Program-made: the position numbers and the translations under genes
The notes under the pieces: generated by a model
What the model was told of the DNA's origin: nothing
The model's input: only the letters and a program-made list of their open reading frames with translations
The model's database searches: none
Assembly (NCBI GenBank): GCA_040371205.1
Contig: AP031382.1
Span: 744,001 to 808,000 of the forward strand
Direction: 5' to 3'
Origin: Rhodanobacter sp.
GTDB taxonomy: Bacteria > Pseudomonadota > Gammaproteobacteria > Xanthomonadales > Rhodanobacteraceae
Length of the DNA stretch: 64,000 nt
Part shown: positions 32,084-40,525 of the stretch, one piece after another
Layout of the letters: each line of letters opens with the position of its first letter
How positions within the stretch are numbered: position 1 is the stretch's first letter

Positions 32084-33423
32084 AGAACCTTATGCGCAAG
32101 CCGAATTCGCTGTACGCCCTCATTTTCCTATTGGTCACCGCGCTGTTCGCCGGCCCGGCGGCTGCGCAATCGCAACCTTCCGGGTTGGACATCCAGGTGG
32201 TCGGTGGCGTGAAGACCGCCACGCCGATCGCCGTGGTGCCGTTCGCCCAGCCGGGGCTGCCGCCGCTGCCCACCGACGTGGCCGACGTGATCCGCAACGA
32301 TCTCAACCGCTGCGGCAAGTTCCGCGCGCTGGCCAAGAGCGACATTGTGGAGTTTCCGTCCAAGGGCTCGGACATCAATTTCGGCACTTGGCGCCTGCTC
32401 AAGCAGGACTACATTACGGTGGGCAACATCACCGATGCCGGCAACGGCATGGTCAAGGTCAGCTACGAGTTGTGGGACGTCAACAAGCAGCAGAATCTGC
32501 TGGCCGCGTATTTCACCGCGCCGACGGGCGACCTGCGCGGTGTGGCGCACCAGATCGCCGACGCGATCTACCAGAAGATCACCGGCGTGCGCGGTGCGTT
32601 CTGGACGCGCATCGCCTACATCACCCAGGTGGGCGCCGGCGACAACACCACCTATTCGCTGGTGGTGGCCGATTCGGACGGCTACAACCCGCAGGTGGTG
32701 GCACGCTCGCACGAGCCGCTGTTGTCGCCGGCGTGGTCGCCGGACGGCAAGAAGATCGCCTACGTCTCCTTTGAGAGCGGTAATTCGCAGGTCTACGTGC
32801 AGGACCTCACCACCGGCGCACGCCAACTGGTGGAGTCGCACAAGAAGGGTATCAACGGCGCACCGGCGTGGTCGCCGGACGGGCGCAAACTGGCCGTGTC
32901 GCTGTCCTTCCAGGGCAACCCCGAGCTGTACGTGCTCGACCTGGCGACCCGTCAGGAAACCCGGCTGACCCACAACCCCGCCATCGACACCGAGCCGGTG
33001 TGGGCGCCGGACGGCCAGTCCATCTACTTCACCTCGGACCGCTCCGGGCGCCCGCAGATCTACCAGATCCCGGTGAGCGGCGGCACGGCCCAGCGCATCA
33101 GCTTCCAGGGTACCTACAACTCCAATTCCGACATCAGCTACGACGGCAAGGAACTTGCCATGGTGCAGGGCAACGGGAACGTGTATCGTATTGCTGTCAT
33201 GGATCTCAGTCTGGGCGGGCAGGTGCATTACCTTTCGCCCGGGCCGCTGGATTTCGGCCCCAGCTGGGCGCCGAATGCCAGCATGTTGCTGTACGGTGCC
33301 ACCGAAGGTCCGCGCGGCGTGCTCTATGCCACTTCGTCCGATGGCATGGTGCGCCAGCGCCTCGCGCTTGCCAACGGCAGCGTGAGCGATCCTTCATGGG
33401 GTCCGTACCGGCAGCAGCAGTAA
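32080..33423 (+). CDS. tolB: Tol-Pal beta-propeller protein TolB
   Basis: Encodes 447 aa from the ATG at 32080, which overlaps the tolA stop. A signal peptide ends around LFAGPAAAQ. The N-terminal domain (TPIAVVPFAQPG ... VIRNDLNRCGKFRALAK) and a six-bladed WD40-like propeller follow (repeated PAWSPDGKKIAYVS, PAWSPDGRKLAVS, PVWAPDGQSIYFTSDRSGRPQIY). Periplasmic; it binds Pal and TolA. A 241-base gap precedes pal, longer than usual. Confidence 0.97.
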   Translation: MKNLMRKPNSLYALIFLLVTALFAGPAAAQSQPSGLDIQVVGGVKTATPIAVVPFAQPGLPPLPTDVADVIRNDLNRCGKFRALAKSDIVEFPSKGSDINFGTWRLLKQDYITVGNITDAGNGMVKVSYELWDVNKQQNLLAAYFTAPTGDLRGVAHQIADAIYQKITGVRGAFWTRIAYITQVGAGDNTTYSLVVADSDGYNPQVVARSHEPLLSPAWSPDGKKIAYVSFESGNSQVYVQDLTTGARQLVESHKKGINGAPAWSPDGRKLAVSLSFQGNPELYVLDLATRQETRLTHNPAIDTEPVWAPDGQSIYFTSDRSGRPQIYQIPVSGGTAQRISFQGTYNSNSDISYDGKELAMVQGNGNVYRIAVMDLSLGGQVHYLSPGPLDFGPSWAPNASMLLYGATEGPRGVLYATSSDGMVRQRLALANGSVSDPSWGPYRQQQ

Positions 33424-33664
33424 CCATTCGTGCCGCCGCATTCGCGTGTGGCGGTCGATGCCGGGGACGGCCCGCAAGGGTCGCGCCCGGCGTGTTTTGC
33501 CGGCCGCGACGCTATGCGCCAGGGTCTGCCATTGAAGGCATGCATCACACGCCGTTGATTTAGCTGCATCACTACAAAACAACAGCCGGCCCACCGGCGA
33601 CATCGTCCCGTAACCCGTCCGTCACTCCATGCCGGATCTCACACACGTTTGAAGGATCGTCACC

Positions 33665-34173
33665 ATGAATAAGACCGTTCGCGTCGCCCTGGTCGCCCTG
33701 CTCTGCGTTGGCGCGGCCGCCTGTTCCAAGAAGCAGGAAACCAAGCCGCAGGCTCCGGTCAGCGAGGCCACCCCCCGGTTCAGCCGGCTGAGACCAGCGG
33801 CAAGTACACCCCGGCCGACCTCGAAACCGACGCCTGCCTGAAGCAGCGCATCGTGTACTTCGATTTCGACAAGGACGAAATCAAGCCGGAATTCCAGGCG
33901 ATCATGGCGTGCCACGCCAAGTACCTGCAGGACCGTCCGATGGCCCAGATGCGCCTCGAAGGCAACACCGACGAGCGCGGTTCGAAGGAATACAACCTGG
34001 GTCTGGGCGAGCGTCGCGGCAACGCCGTGTCCAGCGCGCTGCAGGCCAACGGCGCTTCGGGCAGCCAGATCAGCGTGATCTCGTACGGCAAGGAAAAGCC
34101 GGTGTGCCGCGAGCACAACGAGGACTGCTGGAGCAAGAACCGCCGCGTCGTGATCGTCTACACGGCCGAGTAA
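33665..34173 (+). pseudogene. pal: Peptidoglycan-associated lipoprotein Pal, reading frame broken by an apparent 1-base deletion
   Basis: The first frame starts at ATG 33665 (RBS GAAGGAT) and encodes a lipoprotein signal, MNKTVRVALVALLCVGAAAC, then SKKQETKPQAPVSEATP. After the C run at 33771-33776 it shifts into non-homologous sequence and stops at 33839-33841 (58 aa). The second frame, in register from about 33772, encodes PPVQPAETSGKYTPADLETDACLKQRIVYFDFDKDE and the whole OmpA-like domain (NTDERGSKEYNLGLGERR, ending VVIVYTAE). One extra C in the tract (C7 instead of C6) would restore a normal Pal of about 169 aa. Pal anchors the outer membrane to peptidoglycan and is usually important for viability or integrity, so a sequencing or assembly error is the first explanation; a true mutation or slippage is the alternative. 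Confidence 0.9.
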
Positions 34174-34176
34174 GCG

Positions 34177-35019
34177 ATGAAGCCATTGGCCAGCAGACTT
34201 GCAGCCAAGGTGGGCATGGCGGGCGCATTCGCGTCCGCCATGCTTTTCGTGCTGCCGGTGTTTGCGCAAGACTCGCGCCTGAGCTTGGCCGACCGCGTCG
34301 CCCTGCTCGAGCAGCGGGCGCAGAACAAGGATCAGGCCGACGCTGCGCAGCTCAACCAGATGCAGCAAATGCAGTCGCAGATGCGCGACATGCAGGGCCA
34401 GATCGAGGAATTGCAGCACCAGCTGCAGCAGCTCCAGGACAAGAGCAAGGATCAATACATCGACCTCGACACCCGCTTGCAGCGGCTCGAGGCCGGCAAC
34501 AAGACGGGCGCCGCGCCGGCTTCGGCCGGCAGCGCGCCAGCCGCCGCCAGCAGTGCGCCCGCCAGCGGCACTGCCGCGCCGGCGCAGGCGGCCACTGCCA
34601 CTGCGGCCAAGCCGTTGTCGGCGGAGGACAAGGCTGCCATGCAAGCCGCCTACGACGCAGCCTTCAAGACACTGCGCAACGGCGACTACGTGGGCGCTTC
34701 GCGCCAGTTCCGCACGTTCATCGAAAAGTACCCGGACCAGCCGCTCTCGGCGAACGCCTACTATTGGCTGGGCGAGACCTACTACGTCACCACCAACTAC
34801 AAGGTGGCGTTGGAAGCGTTCCAGCAGATGCTGGGCCGGTTCCCGCAGAGCGACAAGGCGCCGGACGCCCTGCTCAAGGTCGGCTATTGCCAGTTCGAAC
34901 TGAAGCAGGTGCCCGCGGCCACGGCCACGCTCAAGGCCGTGGTCGGCAAATACCCCGGCTCCAAGGCTGCCAGCCTGGCGAAGGAGCGGCTGGGCCGCAT
35001 CCAGCAGTCTGCCGGCTGA
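34177..35019 (+). CDS. cpoB: Cell division coordinator CpoB (YbgF)
   Basis: Encodes 280 aa beginning 3 bases after the pal stop. A signal peptide ends LFVLPVFAQ. An N-terminal coiled coil (LADRVALLEQRAQNKDQADAAQLNQMQQMQ..., Q-rich) acts as trimerisation domain, followed by an Ala/Pro linker. C-terminal TPR repeats follow (AAYDAAFKTLRNGDYVGASRQFRTFIEKYPDQPLSANAYYWLGETYYVTTNYKVALEAFQQML). CpoB is periplasmic and coordinates Tol with PBP1B-dependent septal peptidoglycan synthesis. Standard last gene of the tol-pal cluster. Confidence 0.95.
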   Translation: MKPLASRLAAKVGMAGAFASAMLFVLPVFAQDSRLSLADRVALLEQRAQNKDQADAAQLNQMQQMQSQMRDMQGQIEELQHQLQQLQDKSKDQYIDLDTRLQRLEAGNKTGAAPASAGSAPAAASSAPASGTAAPAQAATATAAKPLSAEDKAAMQAAYDAAFKTLRNGDYVGASRQFRTFIEKYPDQPLSANAYYWLGETYYVTTNYKVALEAFQQMLGRFPQSDKAPDALLKVGYCQFELKQVPAATATLKAVVGKYPGSKAASLAKERLGRIQQSAG

Positions 35020-35029
35020 GGAGACGGGC

Positions 35030-35719
35030 GTGAGCGATGCCAGCACCAGCGCGGCCGACGCCGCGCCTCCGCTTGCCGTCGAGCGGCTGCGCATCACCGA
35101 GATCTTCCATTCGATCCAGGGCGAGGCCGATGCGATCGGCTGGCGCACCGTGTTCGTGCGCCTCACCGGTTGCCCGCTGCGCTGCACCTGGTGCGACACC
35201 ACGTACTCGTTCCATGGCGGCGAGTGGCGAGCCATCGACGATATCCTGGACGAAGTCGCCAGCCATGGCGCGCGCCATGTCTGCGTCACCGGCGGCGAGC
35301 CACTGGCGCAGAAGCGCTGCCTGACGCTGTTGCAACGCCTGTGCGATGCCGGTTACGACGTGTCGCTGGAAACCTCCGGCGCGCTGGACGTCTCCGCGGT
35401 CGATCCGCGCGTGCGCAAGGTGGTCGACCTGAAGGCGCCGGACTCCGGCGAAAGTGCACGCAACCTGTGGTCGAACCTCGGCCACCTGCTGCCGCACGAC
35501 CAGGTCAAGATCGTGATCGCCAGCCGCGCCGACTATGAATGGGCGCGCGACGCGGTGGCCGAACATGCCATTGCCGGCCGCTGCATGGTGCTGTTCTCGC
35601 CGGTCTGGGGCCAGGTCGAACCGCGCGAACTGGCCGAATGGATCATCGACGACAAGCTCCCTGTGCGCTTCCAGCTGCAGCTGCACAAGCTGCTGTGGAA
35701 CGACGCGCAGGGAAGGTAA
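35030..35719 (+). CDS. queE: 7-carboxy-7-deazaguanine synthase QueE (radical SAM)
   Basis: Encodes 229 aa from a GTG at 35030, 10 bases after cpoB, with a GGAGA box. The radical-SAM cluster Cys are C48, C52 and C55 (TGCPLRCTWCDTTYSF). HVCVTGGEPLAQ and SLETSGALDVSAVDPRVRKVVDLKAP are typical. It converts 6-carboxytetrahydropterin to 7-carboxy-7-deazaguanine, the second-last soluble step towards preQ0 for queuosine tRNA modification. It precedes queC, the next enzyme. Confidence 0.96.
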   Translation: MSDASTSAADAAPPLAVERLRITEIFHSIQGEADAIGWRTVFVRLTGCPLRCTWCDTTYSFHGGEWRAIDDILDEVASHGARHVCVTGGEPLAQKRCLTLLQRLCDAGYDVSLETSGALDVSAVDPRVRKVVDLKAPDSGESARNLWSNLGHLLPHDQVKIVIASRADYEWARDAVAEHAIAGRCMVLFSPVWGQVEPRELAEWIIDDKLPVRFQLQLHKLLWNDAQGR

Positions 35720-35790
35720 TGCGCGCCGGCCTGTGTTGCCGGTGGCGTTTTCCGGCCGGTGACCGGCCGTTCTGCTATGGATGAACTCCC

Positions 35791-36486
35791 ATGTCTGATA
35801 CCACTCCCCGCAAGGCCGTCGTGCTCGTCTCCGGCGGCATGGATTCGGCCGTCACCGTGGCCATTGCCCGCGAACAGGGTTATCAGGTCCATGCGCTCAG
35901 CGTGGCCTACGGCCAGCGGCACAGCTCCGAGCTGGAAGCCTCGGAGCGCGTGTCGCGCCTGCTCGGCGCCGTCGAGCACAAGACCGTGCAGGTGGACCTG
36001 CGCAGCATCGGCGGCTCGGCGCTGACGGCCGACATCGCCGTGCCGCTGGACGACGACGCGCACGACGGCGACGGCCATATTCCGGCCACCTACGTGCCGG
36101 CGCGCAACACCATCATGCTGTCCATCGCGCTGGGCTGGGCCGAAGTGCTGGGTTCCATCGATATCTGGTGCGGCGTCAACGCGGTGGACTACTCCGGCTA
36201 CCCGGATTGCCGCCCGGCCTTCATCGAGGCTTTCGAGACCCTTGCAAACATCGCCACCAAGGCCGGCGTCGAAGGCGCTGGCATCCGCATCCATGCGCCG
36301 CTGATGCGGATGAGCAAGGCCGATATCGCGCGCGAAGGCGAGCGCCTCGGCGTGGATTTCTCCGCCACGGTGAGCTGTTACCAAGCCGATGCCGATGGGC
36401 GCGCCTGCGGCCATTGCGACGCCTGCCGCCTGCGCATGCAGGGTTTCCGCGAGGCAGGCCTGCCCGATCCCACGCGCTACGTCTGA
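35791..36486 (+). CDS. queC: 7-cyano-7-deazaguanine synthase QueC
   Basis: Encodes 231 aa. The PP-loop SGGMDS (residues 14-19) binds [24 protein letters not shown] is canonical, and the zinc-binding Cys cluster is [21 protein letters not shown] near the C-terminus. It makes preQ0 from 7-carboxy-7-deazaguanine, ammonia and ATP. It follows queE after 71 bases and precedes tRNA-Lys. Confidence 0.97.
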   Translation: MSDTTPRKAVVLVSGGMDSAVTVAIAREQGYQVHALSVAYGQRHSSELEASERVSRLLGAVEHKTVQVDLRSIGGSALTADIAVPLDDDAHDGDGHIPATYVPARNTIMLSIALGWAEVLGSIDIWCGVNAVDYSGYPDCRPAFIEAFETLANIATKAGVEGAGIRIHAPLMRMSKADIAREGERLGVDFSATVSCYQADADGRACGHCDACRLRMQGFREAGLPDPTRYV

Positions 36487-36546
36487 AGCGGCTTCGCTTG
36501 TGCGCCCGCGATGCAATCCCTAAAATGCCGAGTCCACTTGCATGAC

Positions 36547-36622
36547 GGGTCGTTAGCTCAGTTGGTAGAGCACTGGACTTTTAATCCATTGGTCCCGGGT
36601 TCGAGTCCCGGACGACCCACCA
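36547..36622 (+). tRNA. tRNA-Lys (anticodon TTT)
   Basis: 76 nt with encoded CCA. The acceptor stem GGGTCGT/ACGACCC is perfect; the D arm is TAGCTCAGTTGGTAGAGCA; the anticodon loop is CTTTTAA, giving anticodon TTT; the T arm is CCGGGTTCGAGTCCCGG. It follows queC, as in related Xanthomonadales, and is followed by a strong terminator. Confidence 0.98.
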
Positions 36623-36646
36623 CATAGCCGTCCAACGGCATCCAAT

Positions 36647-36690
36647 AAAGGCCGGTAAGCCAAGCGATCGCAAGGCTTCCGGCCTTTTCT
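36647..36690 (+). terminator. Rho-independent terminator after tRNA-Lys
   Basis: Long stem AAAGGCCGG(T)AAGCC / GGCTTCCGGCCTTT (36647-36661 and about 36674-36687) with one bulged T, then TTTTC. Strong intrinsic terminator for the tRNA, possibly for queEC-tRNA. Confidence 0.85.
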
Positions 36691-36997
36691 TGTCCGATGG
36701 ATTCATTGCAGTCTGCCTCCGGCAATGGTGCAGACATTAGGGCATGGACATCCGTTGCAGCGAATGGCTCCGATGGTCGCCCGCAAGTGGATGGTGCGGC
36801 AGACGTGGATTGATGGTTGCCGGGTAATGCGGGCATAGGCTTCAAATTTCACGCGGTCCCCACATTGCAGAAGTGATCGTACGCGGCGCTGGATCGTGAA
36901 TGGCCGTCCGGGCCAGCGTTATACCGGGCAAGGAAGGGGGCGTGCAGGGCCGCAATGCTCTGCCGCGCGCGTAACGAACTCAGAACGGAGATCTACC
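36691..36997. other. Gene-free stretch between tRNA-Lys terminator and haem-motif protein
   Basis: 307 bases with no convincing ORF, no integrase remnant and no copy of the tRNA 3' end. A minus-strand frame that runs across the tRNA is a translation of the tRNA itself. The only functional element I can place is the CGGAG ribosome-binding site at 36986-36990, before the next gene. Confidence 0.5.
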
Positions 36998-38335
36998 ATG
37001 CTTTCTGGAAAAGGCAGGATCGCGGGCGCCGTCGTGGCGCTCGTGATGACGACGAGTGCCGCTTATGCGGGAACATTTCCGGACTACGGTTACCAGCCGC
37101 CGGATACCTACAAGGGACCGATCTTTCAACTGAGCCAGAACTATCCGACCGTCTTGCCGACGGACACGCCGGCGTTCTTCAAATTGCTGCCTTCCAAGCT
37201 CGGCAACAATTTCGAGCAATGGCGTCCATATGTGGAGGCGGTCAAGAAGTATTGTCTGGAAGGCAATGTGGAAAGCGATTGGTACGTGCAGAACAACAGC
37301 GTGCGCAAGTGGTACCACGCGCCATGGCAGCATTACGGGCCATTGGGCCGCGAAGGCATTCACGGCTTGACCAAGGAAGCGCAGATCCAGTCGCAGCAGC
37401 TGGCGGCCACGCAGACCACGACCGGCCAGACCTTTGCGGTAGGCATCTACAACGACATCGGCGGCTACAGCATCGGCCAGGTTTGGAAGGATCCGCAAAA
37501 CCCGGATCCCTCGGTTGTCAGCAAGCCCAACAGCTTTCACAACGGCACGGTGGTGTGCAAAGCTCTGTTTGCCGACGTGGATCTGAAGCAGGTGCCGTTC
37601 CTGGTCAATCCCGTGTTGTGGAAGGCCTATGTCACCGACAGCTTCAATTCGGCCAACCGCGAAATCAAGGACGTAGCCTTGATCCAAATGGACTTTGCGG
37701 TGCGCGATACCCGCATACCGGGTACCGGTTGGATCTTCGGCACCTTCCAGTACAACGGCGCCGTGACCGGTAAGCCCGGTTGGGATAACCTGGTGCCGGT
37801 TGGCGTGATGTGGGGCAACGATCCGGAGAACACCGGCAACGACTACACCAATCCCAAGCCGACGGTGACCAAGATCAATCCGTCCATCAAGGAAACGGCC
37901 ATCAACGCGAAGTCGGAGCTTCCGCCCACGCATCTTGGTTGGAATGGACGTCTGGACGGCCCGGTGGACAACCCGGTCAGCGCGTGCATGAGCTGCCACC
38001 TGACGGCCGAGAGCCCGCAGTTGTCGCCGATGAATCCCACCTTCCAGGCCAACCCGCCGCCGGTCGGCTCCAAGGCGTGGATGCGTTGGTTCCAGAACGA
38101 GATGGCTGGCGTGCCGTTCGACGCGGCGGCGATAAGCACCGACTACAGCCTGCAGCTTGCCGGCGGCATCCAGAACTTCTACGACTGGAAATGCACCCAG
38201 GACGGCGTGTTCGTTCACGGACCCAATGCTTGCCAGCAGGCCAGGAACTTCCGCTTGAAGCTGATGAAGTCGGCCGCACCGCCCGCCAAGGTCTTCAAGG
38301 TGGAGCGCGATCCCGCACTCAACAACATCCACTGA
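36998..38335 (+). CDS. Secreted protein with one c-type haem-binding motif, unknown function
   Basis: Encodes 445 aa from the ATG at 36998, 7 bases after CGGAG. A signal peptide, GAVVALVMTTSAAYAG, predicts export. One CxxCH haem-attachment motif (CMSCH, residues 330-334) lies in SACMSCHLTAESPQLSP. The preceding 300 residues are Trp/Tyr/Pro-rich (FEQWRPYVEAV, WYHAPWQHYGPLGREGIHGL, GTGWIFGTFQYNG, VPVGVMWGNDPE) and belong to no family I can name with confidence. The arrangement suggests a periplasmic or secreted monohaem protein that may be oxidative or electron-accepting. The local composition is less GC-rich than neighbours. Monocistronic, with its own strong terminator at 38347; no cytochrome maturation genes are nearby. 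Confidence 0.75.
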   Translation: MLSGKGRIAGAVVALVMTTSAAYAGTFPDYGYQPPDTYKGPIFQLSQNYPTVLPTDTPAFFKLLPSKLGNNFEQWRPYVEAVKKYCLEGNVESDWYVQNNSVRKWYHAPWQHYGPLGREGIHGLTKEAQIQSQQLAATQTTTGQTFAVGIYNDIGGYSIGQVWKDPQNPDPSVVSKPNSFHNGTVVCKALFADVDLKQVPFLVNPVLWKAYVTDSFNSANREIKDVALIQMDFAVRDTRIPGTGWIFGTFQYNGAVTGKPGWDNLVPVGVMWGNDPENTGNDYTNPKPTVTKINPSIKETAINAKSELPPTHLGWNGRLDGPVDNPVSACMSCHLTAESPQLSPMNPTFQANPPPVGSKAWMRWFQNEMAGVPFDAAAISTDYSLQLAGGIQNFYDWKCTQDGVFVHGPNACQQARNFRLKLMKSAAPPAKVFKVERDPALNNIH

Positions 38336-38346
38336 TGGATGCCCGG

Positions 38347-38380
38347 AAGCCGGGCTGGTCGTCCAGCCCGGCTTTTTTTT
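38347..38380 (+). terminator. Rho-independent terminator
   Basis: Perfect 12-bp stem AAGCCGGGCTGG / CCAGCCCGGCTT (38347-38358 and 38363-38374) with a TCGT loop and eight T in total (38373-38380). It lies 11 bases after the haem-motif gene. Confidence 0.95.
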
Positions 38381-38470
38381 GGGAACCTTCCGTCTGACGA
38401 TTCGACGAAACTGTTGCGCATGGGGCATCCATGCAACACTGGCGCCGGCCAGACCACACGGGAACGTGGC

Positions 38471-38764
38471 ATGCAAATTCTGACGTTGGAACATTTCGCC
38501 GGTCACCTAAACCAGGCTTTCACGGTGGATCTTGGTCACGGCAAGTCGCCGTTCGTGTTGGTCGAGGCGAGGCCGCTGCCGGTGCCGCCCGTGAACGGCA
38601 TGATCAGGGCGCCATTTTCGCTGCTATTCCATCATGCGTCCGCGATCCTGTTTCCGCAGCGGATCTACCAGATGGAAAGCCCTGGCATCGGCGATTTCGG
38701 CATTTTCCTGGTGCCCGTGGCGCGCAACCAGGATGGCTTCATCTATCAGGCGATATTCAATTGA
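38471..38764 (+). CDS. Small DUF6916-like protein
   Basis: Encodes 97 aa from the ATG at 38471 (MQILTLEHFAGHLNQAFTVDLGHGKSPFVLVEARPLP). It has the pattern of the DUF6916 family, in which a small beta-rich domain (PFSLLFHHASAILFPQRIYQMESPGIGDFGIFLVPVA) is found next to phage-tail-collar proteins; this family name is from memory and should be checked. No signal peptide and no catalytic motif. Its 3' end overlaps the convergent GNAT gene by 19 bases. I infer a role with the collar-protein operon on the opposite strand. Confidence 0.65.
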   Translation: MQILTLEHFAGHLNQAFTVDLGHGKSPFVLVEARPLPVPPVNGMIRAPFSLLFHHASAILFPQRIYQMESPGIGDFGIFLVPVARNQDGFIYQAIFN

Positions 38765-39327
38765 ACATCGCCGCCTGAGGCATGCCATCGCATGAGTTGA
38801 TGGAAGCCTTCCCGGGATTCGTCGCGGAAGCCAAGCCTTCGATACAGCGCATGCGCACGGACATTGCGCAGCTCGACATGCAACGCGACGCTGCGTGCCC
38901 CCTGTTGTGCGGCTGTAGCCAGCAATTGCATCAGGAGGGCGCTGCCGACGCCTTTGCCGCGATGGGCAGGCATCAGGCCGATGTCGATCACCAGCCAGTC
39001 TTCCTTTTCGCGCGAAACGTAGAGACGGCCGACCGGCTCGCCTTTGCATTCCAGTATCAGGAACTCGGCATCGGCGAAGTGCTGCACAAAGTGGCGGTGC
39101 TGCAAGCCGAACTGGCTGTCGAGGAAGGCGGCTTTCGCACTCTCGGGCCATGCAACGGGCGCCAGCTCTTCAGCGCGCAGCCATGCATAAAGCTCGCGCA
39201 GGAAAACCCCGTCGTTTCCGGTCGCCCAGCGCAAGGCATAGCCCGCGTACCGGAGCGATTCCGGCATCTCGGTGGCATAAACCCGTTCGGGTGGGAACGC
39301 AGGAAGTGTCTGCACGCGAGGATGCAT
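38746..39327 (-). CDS. GNAT-family N-acetyltransferase
   Basis: Encodes 193 aa from the ATG at 39327; a TTG one codon earlier is also open. The GNAT core is visible: LRWATGNDGVFLRELYAWLR, EFLILECKGEPVGRLYVSREKEDWLVIDIGLMPAHRGKGVGSALL with the acetyl-CoA loop R-G-K-G-V-G, then LHVELRNVRAHALYRRLGFRDE. It is the last gene of the minus-strand operon with three tail-collar proteins (68 bases after the third) and converges on the DUF6916-like gene. The substrate is unknown; the constant linkage suggests it modifies a collar protein or its target. Confidence 0.85.
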   Translation of the reverse strand: MHPRVQTLPAFPPERVYATEMPESLRYAGYALRWATGNDGVFLRELYAWLRAEELAPVAWPESAKAAFLDSQFGLQHRHFVQHFADAEFLILECKGEPVGRLYVSREKEDWLVIDIGLMPAHRGKGVGSALLMQLLATAAQQGARSVALHVELRNVRAHALYRRLGFRDESREGFHQLMRWHASGGDVQLNIA

Positions 39328-39394
39328 CAAGCCCTGATGCAGCAGGCCGGCCTGAAATGGACTAGTGGAGCCGACCTGCTGCTCATCGGAGACA

Positions 39395-39922
39395 TCAGGA
39401 AAACGCAGGGTATACGCCCTCCAGGGCGATGCAAAAGTTCACCGCGAGCAAGGGCTGGCGATTCTCATGCGGTTGGCTGCCGCCGTATGTGCCCAGGGTC
39501 GTGGGCAGTAGCGTGGTATTCGGCGGCTGGTTGTTGTTGTAGACCTCGAAGAGGCCCGAGCCGATCAATGCCGCATTGGCGGCGGGTTGCGGCGAACGCG
39601 TGCCGGTACCGGCAAAGCCTTGCGCTGTATGGTTATGCATGGGCATTTCGTTGGAAATCAGCGTATGCGCCGCTTCGCCGAACGACTCGCCGATGACGCG
39701 CTGGGATAGCCCAAGCCCCGTGCCCTGGCTGCAGGGCGCGCGCGTGGTGAGGTTGGGCAACTGGAACGTGCTGGTGCCGTTGCCGCCGTAGGCAGTGCCG
39801 AGCAGGGAATAAAGCGTCGAATACTGCGAGATGCTCACGGTCGCGCCGTTGCACAGGGCCCAGCCGACTGGCGCAAAGTTGAAACCGAAGATCTGTACTT
39901 CGCCGATGAAAGGTGTGGTCAT
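39395..39922 (-). CDS. Phage tail collar domain protein (MdpB-like), third of three
   Basis: Encodes 175 aa, MTTPFIGEVQIFGFNFAPVGWALCNGA..., with the tail-collar (PF07484) signature: GWALCNG, LLGTAYGGNGTSTFQLPNL, MPMHNHTAQG and the C-terminal PHENRQPLLAVNFCIALEGVYPAFS. The HNH triplet aligns with HxH in its two paralogues upstream. The same domain ends short tail fibres such as T4 gp12. No other phage structural gene is present. No Sec signal is seen, so the export route is unclear. It lies 29 bases after the second paralogue. Confidence 0.85.
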   Translation of the reverse strand: MTTPFIGEVQIFGFNFAPVGWALCNGATVSISQYSTLYSLLGTAYGGNGTSTFQLPNLTTRAPCSQGTGLGLSQRVIGESFGEAAHTLISNEMPMHNHTAQGFAGTGTRSPQPAANAALIGSGLFEVYNNNQPPNTTLLPTTLGTYGGSQPHENRQPLLAVNFCIALEGVYPAFS

Positions 39923-39951
39923 GCCATTCTCCGAATGAGATTACGCAGTTG

Positions 39952-40485
39952 TCAGCTCTGGGAAGGGAATATCCCTTCCCAGGCAATGCAGAAAGACAGC
40001 GTCAGCGTAGGCATGATGTTGTTGTGCGGCAGGTTTCCGCCCGACTGTCCGATCATGTTTGCGGCCATGGCGGTGGGCGCAGGCGTCCCGGTAACGTCCT
40101 GCAGATAAAGACGGTCGCTGGGCAAGCTGCCGGGTTGTACCGTCGTGCCAGGCGAAACGGCGCTCGCCGCATTGGTGGTGGCCATGAAGCCGTGATTGTG
40201 CGCCGGCATCTGGCTGCTCAGCAGGGTAACGTTTTCGCTGCCGCCCATTTGGCCGAGCACGCGTGGGGTAAGCCCTTGGCCAGTGCCCTGATGCAAAGGA
40301 ACCTGGCCGCGCAGATCCGGCAGCCCGAACGTGGTGACGCCGTCGCCGCCGTAGGTGGTGCCGAGCAAGGTGTAGAGCACCTGGTAATTGGCGATGGATT
40401 GCAGGCTGCCGTCGCAGGCCATCCAGCCGGTGGGTATGCGTGGAAATCCGAGCAGGCGTATCTCGCCGACGTAGGGTGTCGTCAT
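39952..40485 (-). CDS. Phage tail collar domain protein (MdpB-like), second of three
   Basis: Encodes 177 aa from the ATG at 40485, with a near-ideal AGGAGGAG ribosome-binding site. Family features: GWMACDGSL, LLGTTYGGDGVTTFGLPDLRGQVP, MPAHNHGFMATT and PHNNIMPTLTLSFCIAWEGIFPSQS. It is clearly paralogous to the genes on both sides but diverged, so the duplication is old. The LPDLRGQVPLHQGTG segment is the classic collar motif. It begins 40 bases after the first paralogue. Confidence 0.85.
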   Translation of the reverse strand: MTTPYVGEIRLLGFPRIPTGWMACDGSLQSIANYQVLYTLLGTTYGGDGVTTFGLPDLRGQVPLHQGTGQGLTPRVLGQMGGSENVTLLSSQMPAHNHGFMATTNAASAVSPGTTVQPGSLPSDRLYLQDVTGTPAPTAMAANMIGQSGGNLPHNNIMPTLTLSFCIAWEGIFPSQS

Positions 40486-40525
40486 GTAAGTTCTCCTCCT
40501 GAAAACGCAATGGGTCGTCGAACTC

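Noticed and set aside
35720-35790. preQ1 riboswitch before queC
   Set aside because: The 71-base gap and the sequence before queE show no recognisable preQ1 aptamer.
36558-36845. Minus-strand frame ending GRPGLEPGTNGLKVQCSTN next to tRNA-Lys
   Set aside because: The C-terminal part is a translation of the tRNA gene itself, a well-known false protein; no integrase motif is present.
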